Shown: positions 43,732 to 52,005 of the stretch, piece after piece
How the letters are laid out: each line of letters starts with the position of its first letter
Position numbering within the stretch: position 1 is the first letter of the stretch
Source: Pseudobutyrivibrio sp. ACV-2
GTDB taxonomy: Bacteria > Bacillota > Clostridia > Lachnospirales > Lachnospiraceae
DNA: 64,000 nt
Direction of reading: 5' to 3'
NCBI RefSeq assembly: GCF_900107545.1
Contig: NZ_FNQZ01000010.1
Location: 52,325-116,324 of the forward strand
Translations under genes and position numbers: made by a program
The notes under the pieces: generated by a model
Databases searched by the model: none
Seen by the model: the letters and a program-made list of their open reading frames with translations, nothing else
Told to the model about the DNA's origin: nothing

Positions 43732-46710
43732 TTAATCCCTTGTGTTGTCGGTTTTTATCATCAGTTCGGAGGCGATTCTTTTGTCTTCTATCCTGATAAG
43801 GTTATCCCATACATCTGAGTCACCAAGTAAATTCATACCACCATGCCACACAAGCTTATCGTCAATTATGGCGAAGCATTCTTCCACTGATTCTTTTACA
43901 ATGACGTCTATCGCCACGGCTTTAAGCTCTTCAATCAATTGAATTACTGCAGATTGATTATCATATTTGTATACGTCCGGTGAGTTTGTAAGAACAGTAA
44001 CATAAACACCTTTTTCCTGCTGATTCTTTATGATTTGAATAAATCTTTCGACTTTTTTAGCACGTAGTTTAGGACTTGAAATCACAATTGTTTTTATTGC
44101 ATTTATAAGGTCTTGTTCAAATTGGTATTTGTAATCAGTCGAATCAAAAATATAATTTATCTCATCTTCGCCTATATCCATAGAGTCTTTGTGAGTAATC
44201 ATTTGGGCAAAAGCCTCATCTAGCATTGAAAAGCCAATTTTCTTATAAGTTTTTAGTCTTTTCCCAAACATCCTGTTAAAATATCGTATATGCGAATCAA
44301 CATAGTCATATACATAGACTGCCGCTTTGCCTTCATAATCTCGATTTAGGCGACCGACATATTGCTCTAGTCTGCCTTCAAATGATATTGGAGCCGCAAG
44401 CATTAGTGTATCTAATCTAGGAAAATCAAAACCTTCACCTATTTTTGAACCTGTTGCTATCAACAACATGGATTCCTTCTGTGGGACGGACTTCATATTT
44501 TCTCTTATTTCTCTATTTTCTTTATCAGTATTATCACCGTAATAAAGAAACACATGCTGTGCGTATTCTGCCAAATTGTCATGCAAGAGTTTTGCATGCT
44601 CCTTAGTTCTAGTTAATACAACAGGTGTCTGATGATTCTTAAGACATTTTTTCACATCATCAATTATCTGCTCATTTCTCAAATCATCATTTGCAATAAT
44701 ATCATACGCTTTATTAATATCAGTTTGGCTGCCGTTTTTATCAATAGCTCGGGTATATCTTGGGAGAAAATAATGCCCTATTCCTTGGTCTAAAGCACGC
44801 TCCGCAGCCGTGTACCGATGACGCATCGGTCCAAGATACAAAAAAATCAGTTTATCTAGCTCATCTCCCCTAATGGGAGTTGCAGAAACACCATACAAAT
44901 ATCTTGCATTTACTTTGTTTAAAACTGCTTGCCACATTGAAGATGCTGTGTGATGGCATTCGTCAACTATGACCATTCCGTAATTGTTGATGCTTTCAAG
45001 TATTTTCCCTTTTGAATATACTGAACCTATCATTGCCACATCTATAATGCCTGTTAATGTATTTTTACTACCATGCAACACTCCTATGGCACTATCTCTC
45101 TTTTTAGTTCGACCAGACTTAGTTTTATACTCAGGTGGTTCCTCATCAATAATAAGGAAACGCTGTAACTCAGATACCCACTGTTCTAACAAATCCTTAC
45201 TTTGGAGCAAGATTAAGGTATTAACCTTTCTTTTGCCGATAAGATAGGCACTAACAACTGTCTTGCCAAATGCTGTCGAGGCTGCTAGTACTCCATCTTC
45301 ATTTGCCAACAATTTTTCTGCGGCCAATTCCTGTTGCGTATGTAAATCGCCATTAAATGAGACTTTTATCGGTTTTCCATTGTTTCTCTCGTTCAATACT
45401 TCTGTTACAATACCTGCCTTTTTCGATTGTTCTATTATTTCTGACAACAATCCTCTAGGCACCTTTATATACCCTTCATAGTTATCCGCCGTATATATAA
45501 TTTTTGAATTTTTATAGTTTGACACCCCTATCCTCTGATTTTTATAATAAACAGGATTATCAAAGGTCGCCATACTCCTAATCTGATTCATTAAATGTGG
45601 CGTGATATTCAGAGTGTCAATATATACACCATCAGCTAGTACTAAATGTAATATTCCATTGACATCACGCTTATCAAATTTGTTCTTTCGTCTCCAAGGC
45701 ACCATCTTATATTCCGAATCTAAATTCTTAGATAGAGCCATAGTTCCCGTTAATTCTGATTGCCACTTTATAATATATTTGTCTATTATAGGTTCATCCA
45801 GCTTCTGAGTTCTTTCCAGCAAAACTTTCCACTGGTCAGGGTATGCATTCCAGTTTTCATCAACAAATGCACTGTTTCCATTTTTTAGCGCCTGTCCTTG
45901 AAGAGGAAGTGCTATCAGATTTCCTAAGCCATCTGAACAGTCCTGAGTAGGAAACATTCGATCATAATATGAAAAAGATTTAAGATTCACTGACATAGAA
46001 CCTTTATCCATTAGCAAAAATCCAAATCTTCTCGCTTTAGCAGCCGGTATTGGTGATTTGAAAAATATCCAGACATGAGCACCTTTACCTGAACGTGAGC
46101 GTTCTACCAGATGTGGTATACCATTCTGACTGCAAATAAGCCTTAAAGCATCTACTTCATCCTGCCATTCACATATAGAGAATTTAGTATCAGATGTTTC
46201 TTCATCGTGATTATCAAAATCAAACACAAGAAACCTGCAAGTACCATCAGCAAGTAACGGATAAACACCTATCGCATCTGTACAATCTTCTTTATACCCG
46301 ATCAAATGCTTTTTTATTATATCAACTGATAGAGAAGCATATTTCTGATTTGGGCAGGTTGCACACTCATGTGTTTCACCTCTTTGCCAGGGACATTTAC
46401 TTGCAGTCCATCTATTCTCGCAGATAGGATAGTACTGACCCTTAGTCGAGCGCTTAGCATAAACATCAGGTCTTCCCCAAAACATTCTATAAAATCCTTT
46501 TGTCATTTCGTCAGTTATAAACCTAGTTTGGATGCGTCCCCCTTGGTCATAATCATATTTTTCATTATTAGAAGTTCCCAAATCAAAAAAATCCGCAGTA
46601 TCATAGGGAATACCTGCGGATCTCAGTTTGGATTTTAGTTCTTTATTTTCTGCTAGTAATTGGCGAATTATGGTTCTGAGTGAATCAAGATTGTGTTGAA
46701 GTAGATTCAT
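43732..46710 (-). CDS. TOTE-type primase-helicase with C-terminal PLD-like nuclease domain
   Basis: 992 residues. Residues 1-40 form a coiled coil. Residues 60-330 contain a zinc knuckle-like set (CENRWTASKCPWQRGETHEC then CATCPNQ), FLVFDFDNHD (DxD of the archaeo-eukaryotic primase catalytic site) and RSGKGAHVWIFF. A superfamily-2 helicase follows, with motif I STAFGKTV, DECHH, SATPIRGDE and QYVGRLNRDY. The C-terminal 150 residues end with VEECFAIIDDKLVWHGGMN, a partial PLD-type nuclease motif. This domain chain is that of TOTE conflict-system proteins. It lies 65 nt downstream of an AAA ATPase gene with which it is probably co-transcribed. Confidence 0.82.
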   Translation of the reverse strand: MNLLQHNLDSLRTIIRQLLAENKELKSKLRSAGIPYDTADFFDLGTSNNEKYDYDQGGRIQTRFITDEMTKGFYRMFWGRPDVYAKRSTKGQYYPICENRWTASKCPWQRGETHECATCPNQKYASLSVDIIKKHLIGYKEDCTDAIGVYPLLADGTCRFLVFDFDNHDEETSDTKFSICEWQDEVDALRLICSQNGIPHLVERSRSGKGAHVWIFFKSPIPAAKARRFGFLLMDKGSMSVNLKSFSYYDRMFPTQDCSDGLGNLIALPLQGQALKNGNSAFVDENWNAYPDQWKVLLERTQKLDEPIIDKYIIKWQSELTGTMALSKNLDSEYKMVPWRRKNKFDKRDVNGILHLVLADGVYIDTLNITPHLMNQIRSMATFDNPVYYKNQRIGVSNYKNSKIIYTADNYEGYIKVPRGLLSEIIEQSKKAGIVTEVLNERNNGKPIKVSFNGDLHTQQELAAEKLLANEDGVLAASTAFGKTVVSAYLIGKRKVNTLILLQSKDLLEQWVSELQRFLIIDEEPPEYKTKSGRTKKRDSAIGVLHGSKNTLTGIIDVAMIGSVYSKGKILESINNYGMVIVDECHHTASSMWQAVLNKVNARYLYGVSATPIRGDELDKLIFLYLGPMRHRYTAAERALDQGIGHYFLPRYTRAIDKNGSQTDINKAYDIIANDDLRNEQIIDDVKKCLKNHQTPVVLTRTKEHAKLLHDNLAEYAQHVFLYYGDNTDKENREIRENMKSVPQKESMLLIATGSKIGEGFDFPRLDTLMLAAPISFEGRLEQYVGRLNRDYEGKAAVYVYDYVDSHIRYFNRMFGKRLKTYKKIGFSMLDEAFAQMITHKDSMDIGEDEINYIFDSTDYKYQFEQDLINAIKTIVISSPKLRAKKVERFIQIIKNQQEKGVYVTVLTNSPDVYKYDNQSAVIQLIEELKAVAIDVIVKESVEECFAIIDDKLVWHGGMNLLGDSDVWDNLIRIEDKRIASELMIKTDNTRD

Positions 46711-46775
46711 TTATAAGTTCCCCTATGGTAATTATATTTTAAAAGTTTCTATGGTATAAAACTGCTATATTATCT

Positions 46776-47810
46776 CTATCTCTGTTTCTCAACAAAATTA
46801 GAAAACCTAGGCAACAATAGTCCTATATAGCCATACTTACTAGTGTCTATTAACCCTTTTTTATCCAATCTATCACGATAAGTCGAAAACAGGCTGGAAG
46901 ACATATCTATCTTTTCCCGTAAATCTTTAATCTTTATTTCTTCCGCGCCATCTAATCCAAACAATACATTTCGATCTGTATCAGATAATTCTGACCATAT
47001 TTTTTGATAGACATACTCTTCCAAATACTGTTCATATTCCGGAATTACATCCTTTAATGATTTATCTGGATTTCTCCATTTAACATACCCTAATACCTGA
47101 TAGGCAAAGGCATAGCCTTTAGTTTCATCAGCCATTTCTTTTGCATCTTGATTATCTATTTTGAATATCGATTTATAGCTATCTATGATAGCACCTTTAT
47201 TCAACGGCAACATGTGAATTTTGGGTGCACGATAAAGAAATGTTAATGATTTCTCGTTTTGTAGCTGATATATATTTTCATATAATCCGGTCATAAGAAT
47301 AAAAATATCCAGTTCTTTTCTTATGTATATCTGAAAAGAATGGGCCAATACACGCATGGATTTATTATTTGTAACCTCATCTAATAATACTAATACTTTT
47401 TTCCCTTCTTTTTTCAAAAGTCCAAGCATAGTTTCGATGGCAGTGTCAATGCTGGTAAACTGATGACCACCTTCTACACTTATTCCAATGCCAAAGAAAG
47501 ACAAATCCAACTTTGCCTGTGCAAACAGCATGTGTGACTCCGGCAAATTGTATAATTTAGCCGCCAACTGTTCGAGCAAGTCTAGTTCTGGATTTAACTC
47601 GATGATTATCCACTTTTTGTCTTCTGATAATTGTTTGGCAATGCTAGTCATTAACACAGTCTTACCAGCACCTCTGACTCCTGTAATCATATACATCATA
47701 CAATTTGCAGGGTCAGCCGTGAAATTTTCAATCACCTCATTTGTTTGCTCAAGCCTGGAAATATATGTCAATGGCTGCTTTCCAAAGGAAAGTGTAAATG
47801 GGTTTGTCAT
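46776..47810 (-). CDS. AAA ATPase (ORC/STAND-like) upstream of the TOTE protein
   Basis: 344 residues. Walker A GVRGAGKTVLM (residue 45), Walker B VLVLLDEV (near 140), a sensor region LMTGLYENIYQLQ, then a C-terminal winged-helix part (IKDLREKIDMSSSLFSTYRDRLDKKGLID). This matches archaeal-type ATPases of the Orc/MalT kind that often serve as switch or loader modules in conflict systems. It has GGAG upstream. Five phased direct repeats lie within the 80 bases before its start (separate entry). It probably acts with the TOTE helicase. Confidence 0.78.
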   Translation of the reverse strand: MTNPFTLSFGKQPLTYISRLEQTNEVIENFTADPANCMMYMITGVRGAGKTVLMTSIAKQLSEDKKWIIIELNPELDLLEQLAAKLYNLPESHMLFAQAKLDLSFFGIGISVEGGHQFTSIDTAIETMLGLLKKEGKKVLVLLDEVTNNKSMRVLAHSFQIYIRKELDIFILMTGLYENIYQLQNEKSLTFLYRAPKIHMLPLNKGAIIDSYKSIFKIDNQDAKEMADETKGYAFAYQVLGYVKWRNPDKSLKDVIPEYEQYLEEYVYQKIWSELSDTDRNVLFGLDGAEEIKIKDLREKIDMSSSLFSTYRDRLDKKGLIDTSKYGYIGLLLPRFSNFVEKQR

Positions 47811-47819
47811 TCTTTCTCC

Positions 47820-47890
47820 TTCTATAACTTTTATATTTTTCTATAACTTTCTATAACTTTTTCTCTATTCTATAACTTTCTATAACTTTT
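47820..47890. repeat. Five phased direct repeats upstream of the AAA ATPase
   Basis: The word CTATAACTTT occurs at 47822, 47841, 47851, 47870 and 47880, so the start-to-start steps are 19, 10, 19, 10 (a 29-nt period). All five are in one orientation. They lie 10 to 80 bases before the ATPase start codon, where an operator would be. No spacers of CRISPR size and no cas gene are present. Confidence 0.85.
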
Positions 47891-47913
47891 AGCAAGAATG
47901 CAAACACTCATAT

Positions 47914-47949
47914 ATTAAAGTAAGCGCCTTGTGTGGCGCTTACTTTAAT
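47914..47949. terminator. Terminator-like hairpin of the sodA flank relic
   Basis: ATTAAAGTAAGCGCC and GGCGCTTACTTTAAT form a perfect 15-bp stem with loop TTGTGT. The sequence up to the loop, including CATATATTAAAGTAAGCGCC, is the same as at the end of the sodA2 locus (60281-60311). It could terminate the relic transcript, or the P-loop gene further upstream. Confidence 0.8.
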
Positions 47950-47957
47950 GATTTTTT

Positions 47958-48045
47958 GATTGTAAAATCCCCCCATTTTTATTTCTATGTTTGAAAATAA
48001 ATATGTGCTATGGTGAAGCATGAAGTAAGTATATCACATTATACA
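47958..48045 (-). other. sodA-type promoter and leader without a gene
   Basis: Reading the minus strand, TATACT at 48028-48033 (the -10 position), CATGCTTCACCATAGCA and GTTTGAAAAT...GGGGGGATTTTACAAT align nearly base by base with the sodA2 leader at 60959-61030 (TATAAT, CATGCTAAACCAAAGCA, GGAGGGGGTATTTACAAT). The start codon ATG is ATC here and the sequence runs directly into the hairpin at 47949. Thus the promoter, leader and terminator remain but the coding part is gone. It may be a deletion scar, or could be transcribed as a short non-coding RNA of about 110 nt. Confidence 0.7.
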
Positions 48046-48149
48046 AGAAATGGAGCGGCATGTAGTAATGGTGTTTGGATTATGATTTTTCTACAGCTTA
48101 TTCTCTATCGTTATTTTGTAATTAATTCATCTTTATCCCTTGTTCATGC

Positions 48150-49115
48150 TCAAACGTGAAAAAACCTTTCCAAAACGCTTTTAACATTCTTATCGCTCAA
48201 ATAAAATTTATTCAACGTTTTTTTATTATACTGAGATGGTTTACCATTTGTCTTATCAATTAAAATATCCGTGAAATAATTTTCCCAACTAAAATACTTT
48301 TCTGATTCAATGTAATTATATGGTTTCTCAAGTATAGTTCTGATTTCACTATCTTTCAGAACATCGGAATCTAAAAGCATCCATTCAAAGCTCTCGGGTA
48401 GGAAAAGTCTACATTCATTTTCAGATGTTAATTTGTAAACATTCGCCATCTCTGGTCCAAAAGCAGCACCATCTGCAATGATTAGCTCTTTGCTATTTGA
48501 ATTGTCCTTAGCAACTTTTAAGACATTTGATTTTCCATCAGAAGATATACATGCAATGTCATGGTCTTTACCAACCTTAGAAAAAAAATCAAAGCCAGAA
48601 TTAGAATCCTCTGTTATTATTACTTCATAGTCTTTAAGCCTTTTTGGGGAAATATCAACTGCTGAATACATACGTTCAAAATGATTATATGTTGTTTTTA
48701 GTGAACCATATTTTCCAGACGACTTCACTTCAAAAATGGCATCCACGCTATAAGGTATTTCATATAGATTATTTCTTGTTGCTATGACATAGTAATTATC
48801 TGTTTTCTTAATAAAAGACGCAAATTCTTTAGTTCTAACATATGATTCTCCTTCATCAATAAAAACGATTGAATCATGAATCGCACTCAAAAAAATCTTC
48901 CAATTATTACCTAAACCTGTCAGAGCCACGCAGTTCTTTTTACACACTAGTTCAACTCCGCTGGCTGTTCCTTGGCTTTGATAATCAATTATCATCGCTA
49001 CCAATGTCGTTTTACCAGTGCCACTATCACCACGTAAAATATTTATATTTCTCTCTATTTCAAATTCAAATCGAACTGCAGTGTTTTGAACCCGAATTTT
49101 ATACTTCCCCTTCAT
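48150..49115 (-). CDS. P-loop ATPase of unknown family, candidate conflict-system protein
   Basis: 321 residues. Walker A is GDSGTGKTTLVAMI (residue 29) and Walker B SIVFIDEGESYV (near 84). The C-terminal half has YEVIITEDSNSGFDFF and KELIIADGAAFGPEM, with acidic residues spaced roughly as in a TOPRIM-like fold; that reading is tentative. The start overlaps nothing; the DUF4869-like gene lies 3 nt upstream. I do not know a function. Its place in a defence-rich stretch, two-gene layout and NTPase start suggest a conflict system. Confidence 0.65.
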   Translation of the reverse strand: MKGKYKIRVQNTAVRFEFEIERNINILRGDSGTGKTTLVAMIIDYQSQGTASGVELVCKKNCVALTGLGNNWKIFLSAIHDSIVFIDEGESYVRTKEFASFIKKTDNYYVIATRNNLYEIPYSVDAIFEVKSSGKYGSLKTTYNHFERMYSAVDISPKRLKDYEVIITEDSNSGFDFFSKVGKDHDIACISSDGKSNVLKVAKDNSNSKELIIADGAAFGPEMANVYKLTSENECRLFLPESFEWMLLDSDVLKDSEIRTILEKPYNYIESEKYFSWENYFTDILIDKTNGKPSQYNKKTLNKFYLSDKNVKSVLERFFHV

Positions 49116-49118
49116 CCT

Positions 49119-49892
49119 CTATCCTCTGCAATATTTATCAGCAAGTTCTATATATTCTTCATAAGAATTAATCACTACATCTCCATTAACAATATATGCT
49201 TCAAAATCTTTTTTTGAAAAATCCATTGCATGATATAAGCCTATAAGAATATCTTTTTCTTTAATCATCTCCTCAATAAATGGGACACAATTATCTCCAC
49301 AGGTAGATGCATTAAACACCATATGAGGATTATTGTACATAAGCATTAATGTCTTTACTCCACCAGATAGCTTAGTCGGAGGCATTATTCCAAAAACAGG
49401 ACTTTCGATGGCATTTCCATTAATAACAATAGACTTGTCTACATCTCTTATTGCTTTCTTAATCTGTTCTTCTTCAAGCCATTCTGGTCTAAAAGTATTT
49501 CGAAAATATACTTCTGTATTATAAATAATCGATTCGTAGTAATCTCCAAATGCTATATTTAACCTGGGCAATAAAATATTGTTATTTTCACAATAGAGCT
49601 TAAAATAGTCAAGAAGTGACTTGAAAGATGGCATATGCTGATTCACTATAAGCCAGCATTTAAACTGATTTATACTTTTAAAATTTGTAAACTGCCCTTC
49701 TCCATTCAAATATTTCACTACTGCCCCAGTCGAGAAGGTATGCAGCATTTCAGATAGCATTTCACCATAAGTATCTTCCGCTTTTTTTACCTCATCTGCG
49801 CTTTCTCTATCACATAAGATTCTAGCAATTTCTAGAAACGTTTCTCTATTTATTATATGCTCCCCATCTTTTATGTCATAAACATTAAACAT
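49119..49892 (-). CDS. DUF4869-like protein paired with a P-loop ATPase
   Basis: 257 residues from the ATG at 49890-49892 (MFNVYDIKDG), which has AAAGGA in front; an ATG six codons further upstream is the alternative. A conserved block reads ESPVFGIMPPTKLSGGVKTL and FNASTCGDNCVPFIEEM, then LYHAMDFSKKDFEAYIVN. I recall this block from the uncharacterised DUF4869 family of Lachnospiraceae, but that match must be checked. No membrane helix or signal peptide is visible. The gap of 3 nt to the ATPase gene indicates an operon. Confidence 0.6.
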   Translation of the reverse strand: MFNVYDIKDGEHIINRETFLEIARILCDRESADEVKKAEDTYGEMLSEMLHTFSTGAVVKYLNGEGQFTNFKSINQFKCWLIVNQHMPSFKSLLDYFKLYCENNNILLPRLNIAFGDYYESIIYNTEVYFRNTFRPEWLEEEQIKKAIRDVDKSIVINGNAIESPVFGIMPPTKLSGGVKTLMLMYNNPHMVFNASTCGDNCVPFIEEMIKEKDILIGLYHAMDFSKKDFEAYIVNGDVVINSYEEYIELADKYCRG

Positions 49893-50088
49893 CTGCTTTT
49901 TCCTTTCCATGCATATGTTTCCCCGTTGATTTCAGTTGTGTAAAAACTCGTTTTAGTCTTGGCTAAATCTCGCCCAATTATTGGAGCAAATCCAATTAAT
50001 ATTAATAAAAATATAACTACCACTGCCCCGTGTACCAGAATAGATGTCAGTGAATCTTTAAGCTATGTGTGACGCATATATACTATAA

Positions 50089-51681
50089 TTACATTTTTAC
50101 CCTTTCTATCACGCATTCATGTCTTTTGGTATGCTCATCATAATTAATTCCAACAAGAAGAACATCTCCTGCATAGTCTAATAATTCAACTGGATAGTTT
50201 TTATTTTTAATCTGATCTAAAGCTGCCTCACCTGTTTTGTTCCATTTTAGTTCTATTACCATAGCCGGTAGAGGCGATGATTTTCTAGGGATATATACAA
50301 CATCTGCCACGCCTTTGCCCGATGGCAGTTCCTCTACCTTCTGGTATGAATCTGTGCAGCTGATGAAAGCAAACTTTATAACATATCTCAAAGCCTGCTC
50401 ATTATTGTAAAAAGTTGGTGCATATTCAGAACATCTAATCCTGTCAATTGCTGTTGAAACTGCCTCTCCGTCCAAAGCCAGTGCGTTACTGAAAAGTGCT
50501 TCTGAGCGAGCGACTAACTCAGTTAACCTTGATTTGCTCTCATTTTTTAGTAATGACTCGAACTCAGTTCTAACTTCCTTATTGGGAATATGCACTGTTT
50601 TTTCTCTGCTATCATATGATAAATATCCAAGATGGATCAGCAATGTCAAAACATCGTCCTTGCTGTTGAAGGTCTCAACGTCGTTATTGAAGTTATATAC
50701 ATCAACAGGGATTGTTTCTCCTGATATGAGTCGTGCTATATCCTCTTGCAGCCCTTTAAAATCCATATTTATATATGTAAAAAGTGTTTCCGCTGCAGTA
50801 GTCTTTCTCCAATAGGATTCCAATTTACCTCGCTCAATTGCCTGCATAACAGAATATGGGTTAAAAATAGGTCTATCGCCATCTAAAGAATATCCGTCAT
50901 ACCATGCCTTTAGCTCATTTGGACTAATGTCTTTCCCACTGTTTGCGCAAATATTATCGATATCATCCTCGGTAAATCCGGTAAATTCTGCGAAGCTGCC
51001 AGGATTAATGATAGTATACTCATCAAAATCTGAGACAGCTGATTCTGTTCCATCCTTTTTTATAGGGAGAATGCCAGTTATGTACGCTGCCGCGATAGCC
51101 CTAGATGTGAAATTACCGTTTTTAAACAGGCTTCTAAGTAAATTCAGATATGCATTCTGCACCTCATCGTTATCCTTAGCTTCTCGAATAATAGCATCCC
51201 ACTCATCTATAATAAAAATAATCTTTTTCCCGGTTAATTCAACGAACTGCAATATTATATTTGTAAATGTTTCCGTTAAATCAAGATTATCAATGCTTGC
51301 CCCCAGCTCTTTAACCACAGCATTTTGAATGTCGCCAACCACTGTAGATATATCTGAATTCGTGCTATTTATCGTTGATATAAAGCTGGTAATATCCAAA
51401 TATATTACATTATAATTATTCAGATGCGTCTCATAATCACGGTCATTTGCAATAGTGTAGGCAGCAAACAAATCATGTGAATCACAAGTACAGTCATAAT
51501 AGGCACACAGCATCTGAGCTGCATAGCTTTTTCCAAACCTTCTAGGTCGACTGACACAAATAAGATTACGCTTGGTCTCCAGTTTGGAATTTATGATGCT
51601 TATCAGCCCTGTTTTATCTATATATAATGATTTAATTATTCTTTTAAACTCTTCATTACCTGGATTTAGGTAATATCCCAT
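50089..51681 (-). CDS. AAA ATPase with PD-(D/E)XK nuclease-like C-terminus (AAA-ATPase_like/DUF1703), copy 1
   Basis: 530 residues. The N-terminus YYLNPGNEEFKRII, IDKTGLISIINS and the P-loop SRPRRFGKSYAAQMLC (near 42) define the AAA-ATPase-like family. FIIDEWDAIIREAKD is its Walker B. Residues 440-530 carry a PD-(D/E)XK-type core: GVADVVYIPR, AMVIELKWNKTGEAALDQI and DYAGDVLLVGINYD. Such proteins are abundant in gut Firmicutes and Bacteroidetes; a role in defence is suspected but unproven. A paralogue lies at 58481-60130. AAGGAGG precedes the ATG, with an extended -10 promoter and a dyad upstream. Confidence 0.85.
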   Translation of the reverse strand: MGYYLNPGNEEFKRIIKSLYIDKTGLISIINSKLETKRNLICVSRPRRFGKSYAAQMLCAYYDCTCDSHDLFAAYTIANDRDYETHLNNYNVIYLDITSFISTINSTNSDISTVVGDIQNAVVKELGASIDNLDLTETFTNIILQFVELTGKKIIFIIDEWDAIIREAKDNDEVQNAYLNLLRSLFKNGNFTSRAIAAAYITGILPIKKDGTESAVSDFDEYTIINPGSFAEFTGFTEDDIDNICANSGKDISPNELKAWYDGYSLDGDRPIFNPYSVMQAIERGKLESYWRKTTAAETLFTYINMDFKGLQEDIARLISGETIPVDVYNFNNDVETFNSKDDVLTLLIHLGYLSYDSREKTVHIPNKEVRTEFESLLKNESKSRLTELVARSEALFSNALALDGEAVSTAIDRIRCSEYAPTFYNNEQALRYVIKFAFISCTDSYQKVEELPSGKGVADVVYIPRKSSPLPAMVIELKWNKTGEAALDQIKNKNYPVELLDYAGDVLLVGINYDEHTKRHECVIERVKM

Positions 51682-51706
51682 TTGGTTGGCCTCCTTGGGT
51701 GATATA

Positions 51707-51746
51707 AAAAAGTATCGAAGAATATATCTCCGATACTTTTATTATA
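51707..51746 (-). promoter_or_regulatory. Extended -10 promoter abutting an inverted repeat, DUF1703 copy 1
   Basis: On the minus strand TGCTATAAT (-10 at 51741-51746) is followed at once by AAAAGTATCG, a short loop and CGATACTTTT (51707-51740), then a T run and the ribosome site. The dyad covers the expected transcription start. The same arrangement precedes the paralogue at 60165-60204. Confidence 0.6.
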
Positions 51747-51783
51747 GCATATAATCACTTTTTTTATTTCTTTTTAGGCTACC

Positions 51784-51945
51784 TTATTTGTGAATGTCAA
51801 TGAATTTGTTTACCGTCAGCCAGATGATTAGGGATGGAACTTTGAAATTTTTGGCTCGTGATGCGCTGCCATCCACAAAATGGTTGGCACCAACAACAAG
51901 CATAATAAAACCTACTACCATTAAAAGAATTATCATAATCATCAT
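51784..51945 (-). pseudogene. N-terminal fragment of a CaCA-type (YrbG) cation antiporter
   Basis: A 53-codon frame beginning MMIMIILLMVVGFIM and continuing LVVGANHFVDGSASRAK and VPSLIIWLTVNKF. The first helix, the G(A/S)xxxVxGAxxLA-like GANHFVDGSASRA and the VPSLIIGLTV-like block match the start of sodium/calcium exchangers, which would continue with AFGTSAPE. Here the frame breaks at IDIHK and stops. Nothing of the remaining 280 residues is found nearby. Confidence 0.65.
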
Positions 51946-52005
51946 GACTGTATGGTAGTAGGTTAATGTAAAGTCTTTGTAAAGTTTTCGTGAGATTTTT
52001 TCAGA

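Noticed and set aside
47820..47890. Short direct repeats as a CRISPR array
   Set aside because: Units are 10 nt, gaps 0 to 9 nt and not spacer-like, and no cas gene is near.
47914..47949. GTAAGCGCC hairpins as IS66 ends
   Set aside because: They sit at the 3' side of a sod locus and its relic and form terminator stems; no transposase or target duplication flanks them.
51707..51746. Transcription attenuator in front of the DUF1703 gene
   Set aside because: The dyad touches the -10 box, so its 5' arm would lie partly upstream of +1; an operator or plain dyad fits better without start-site data.
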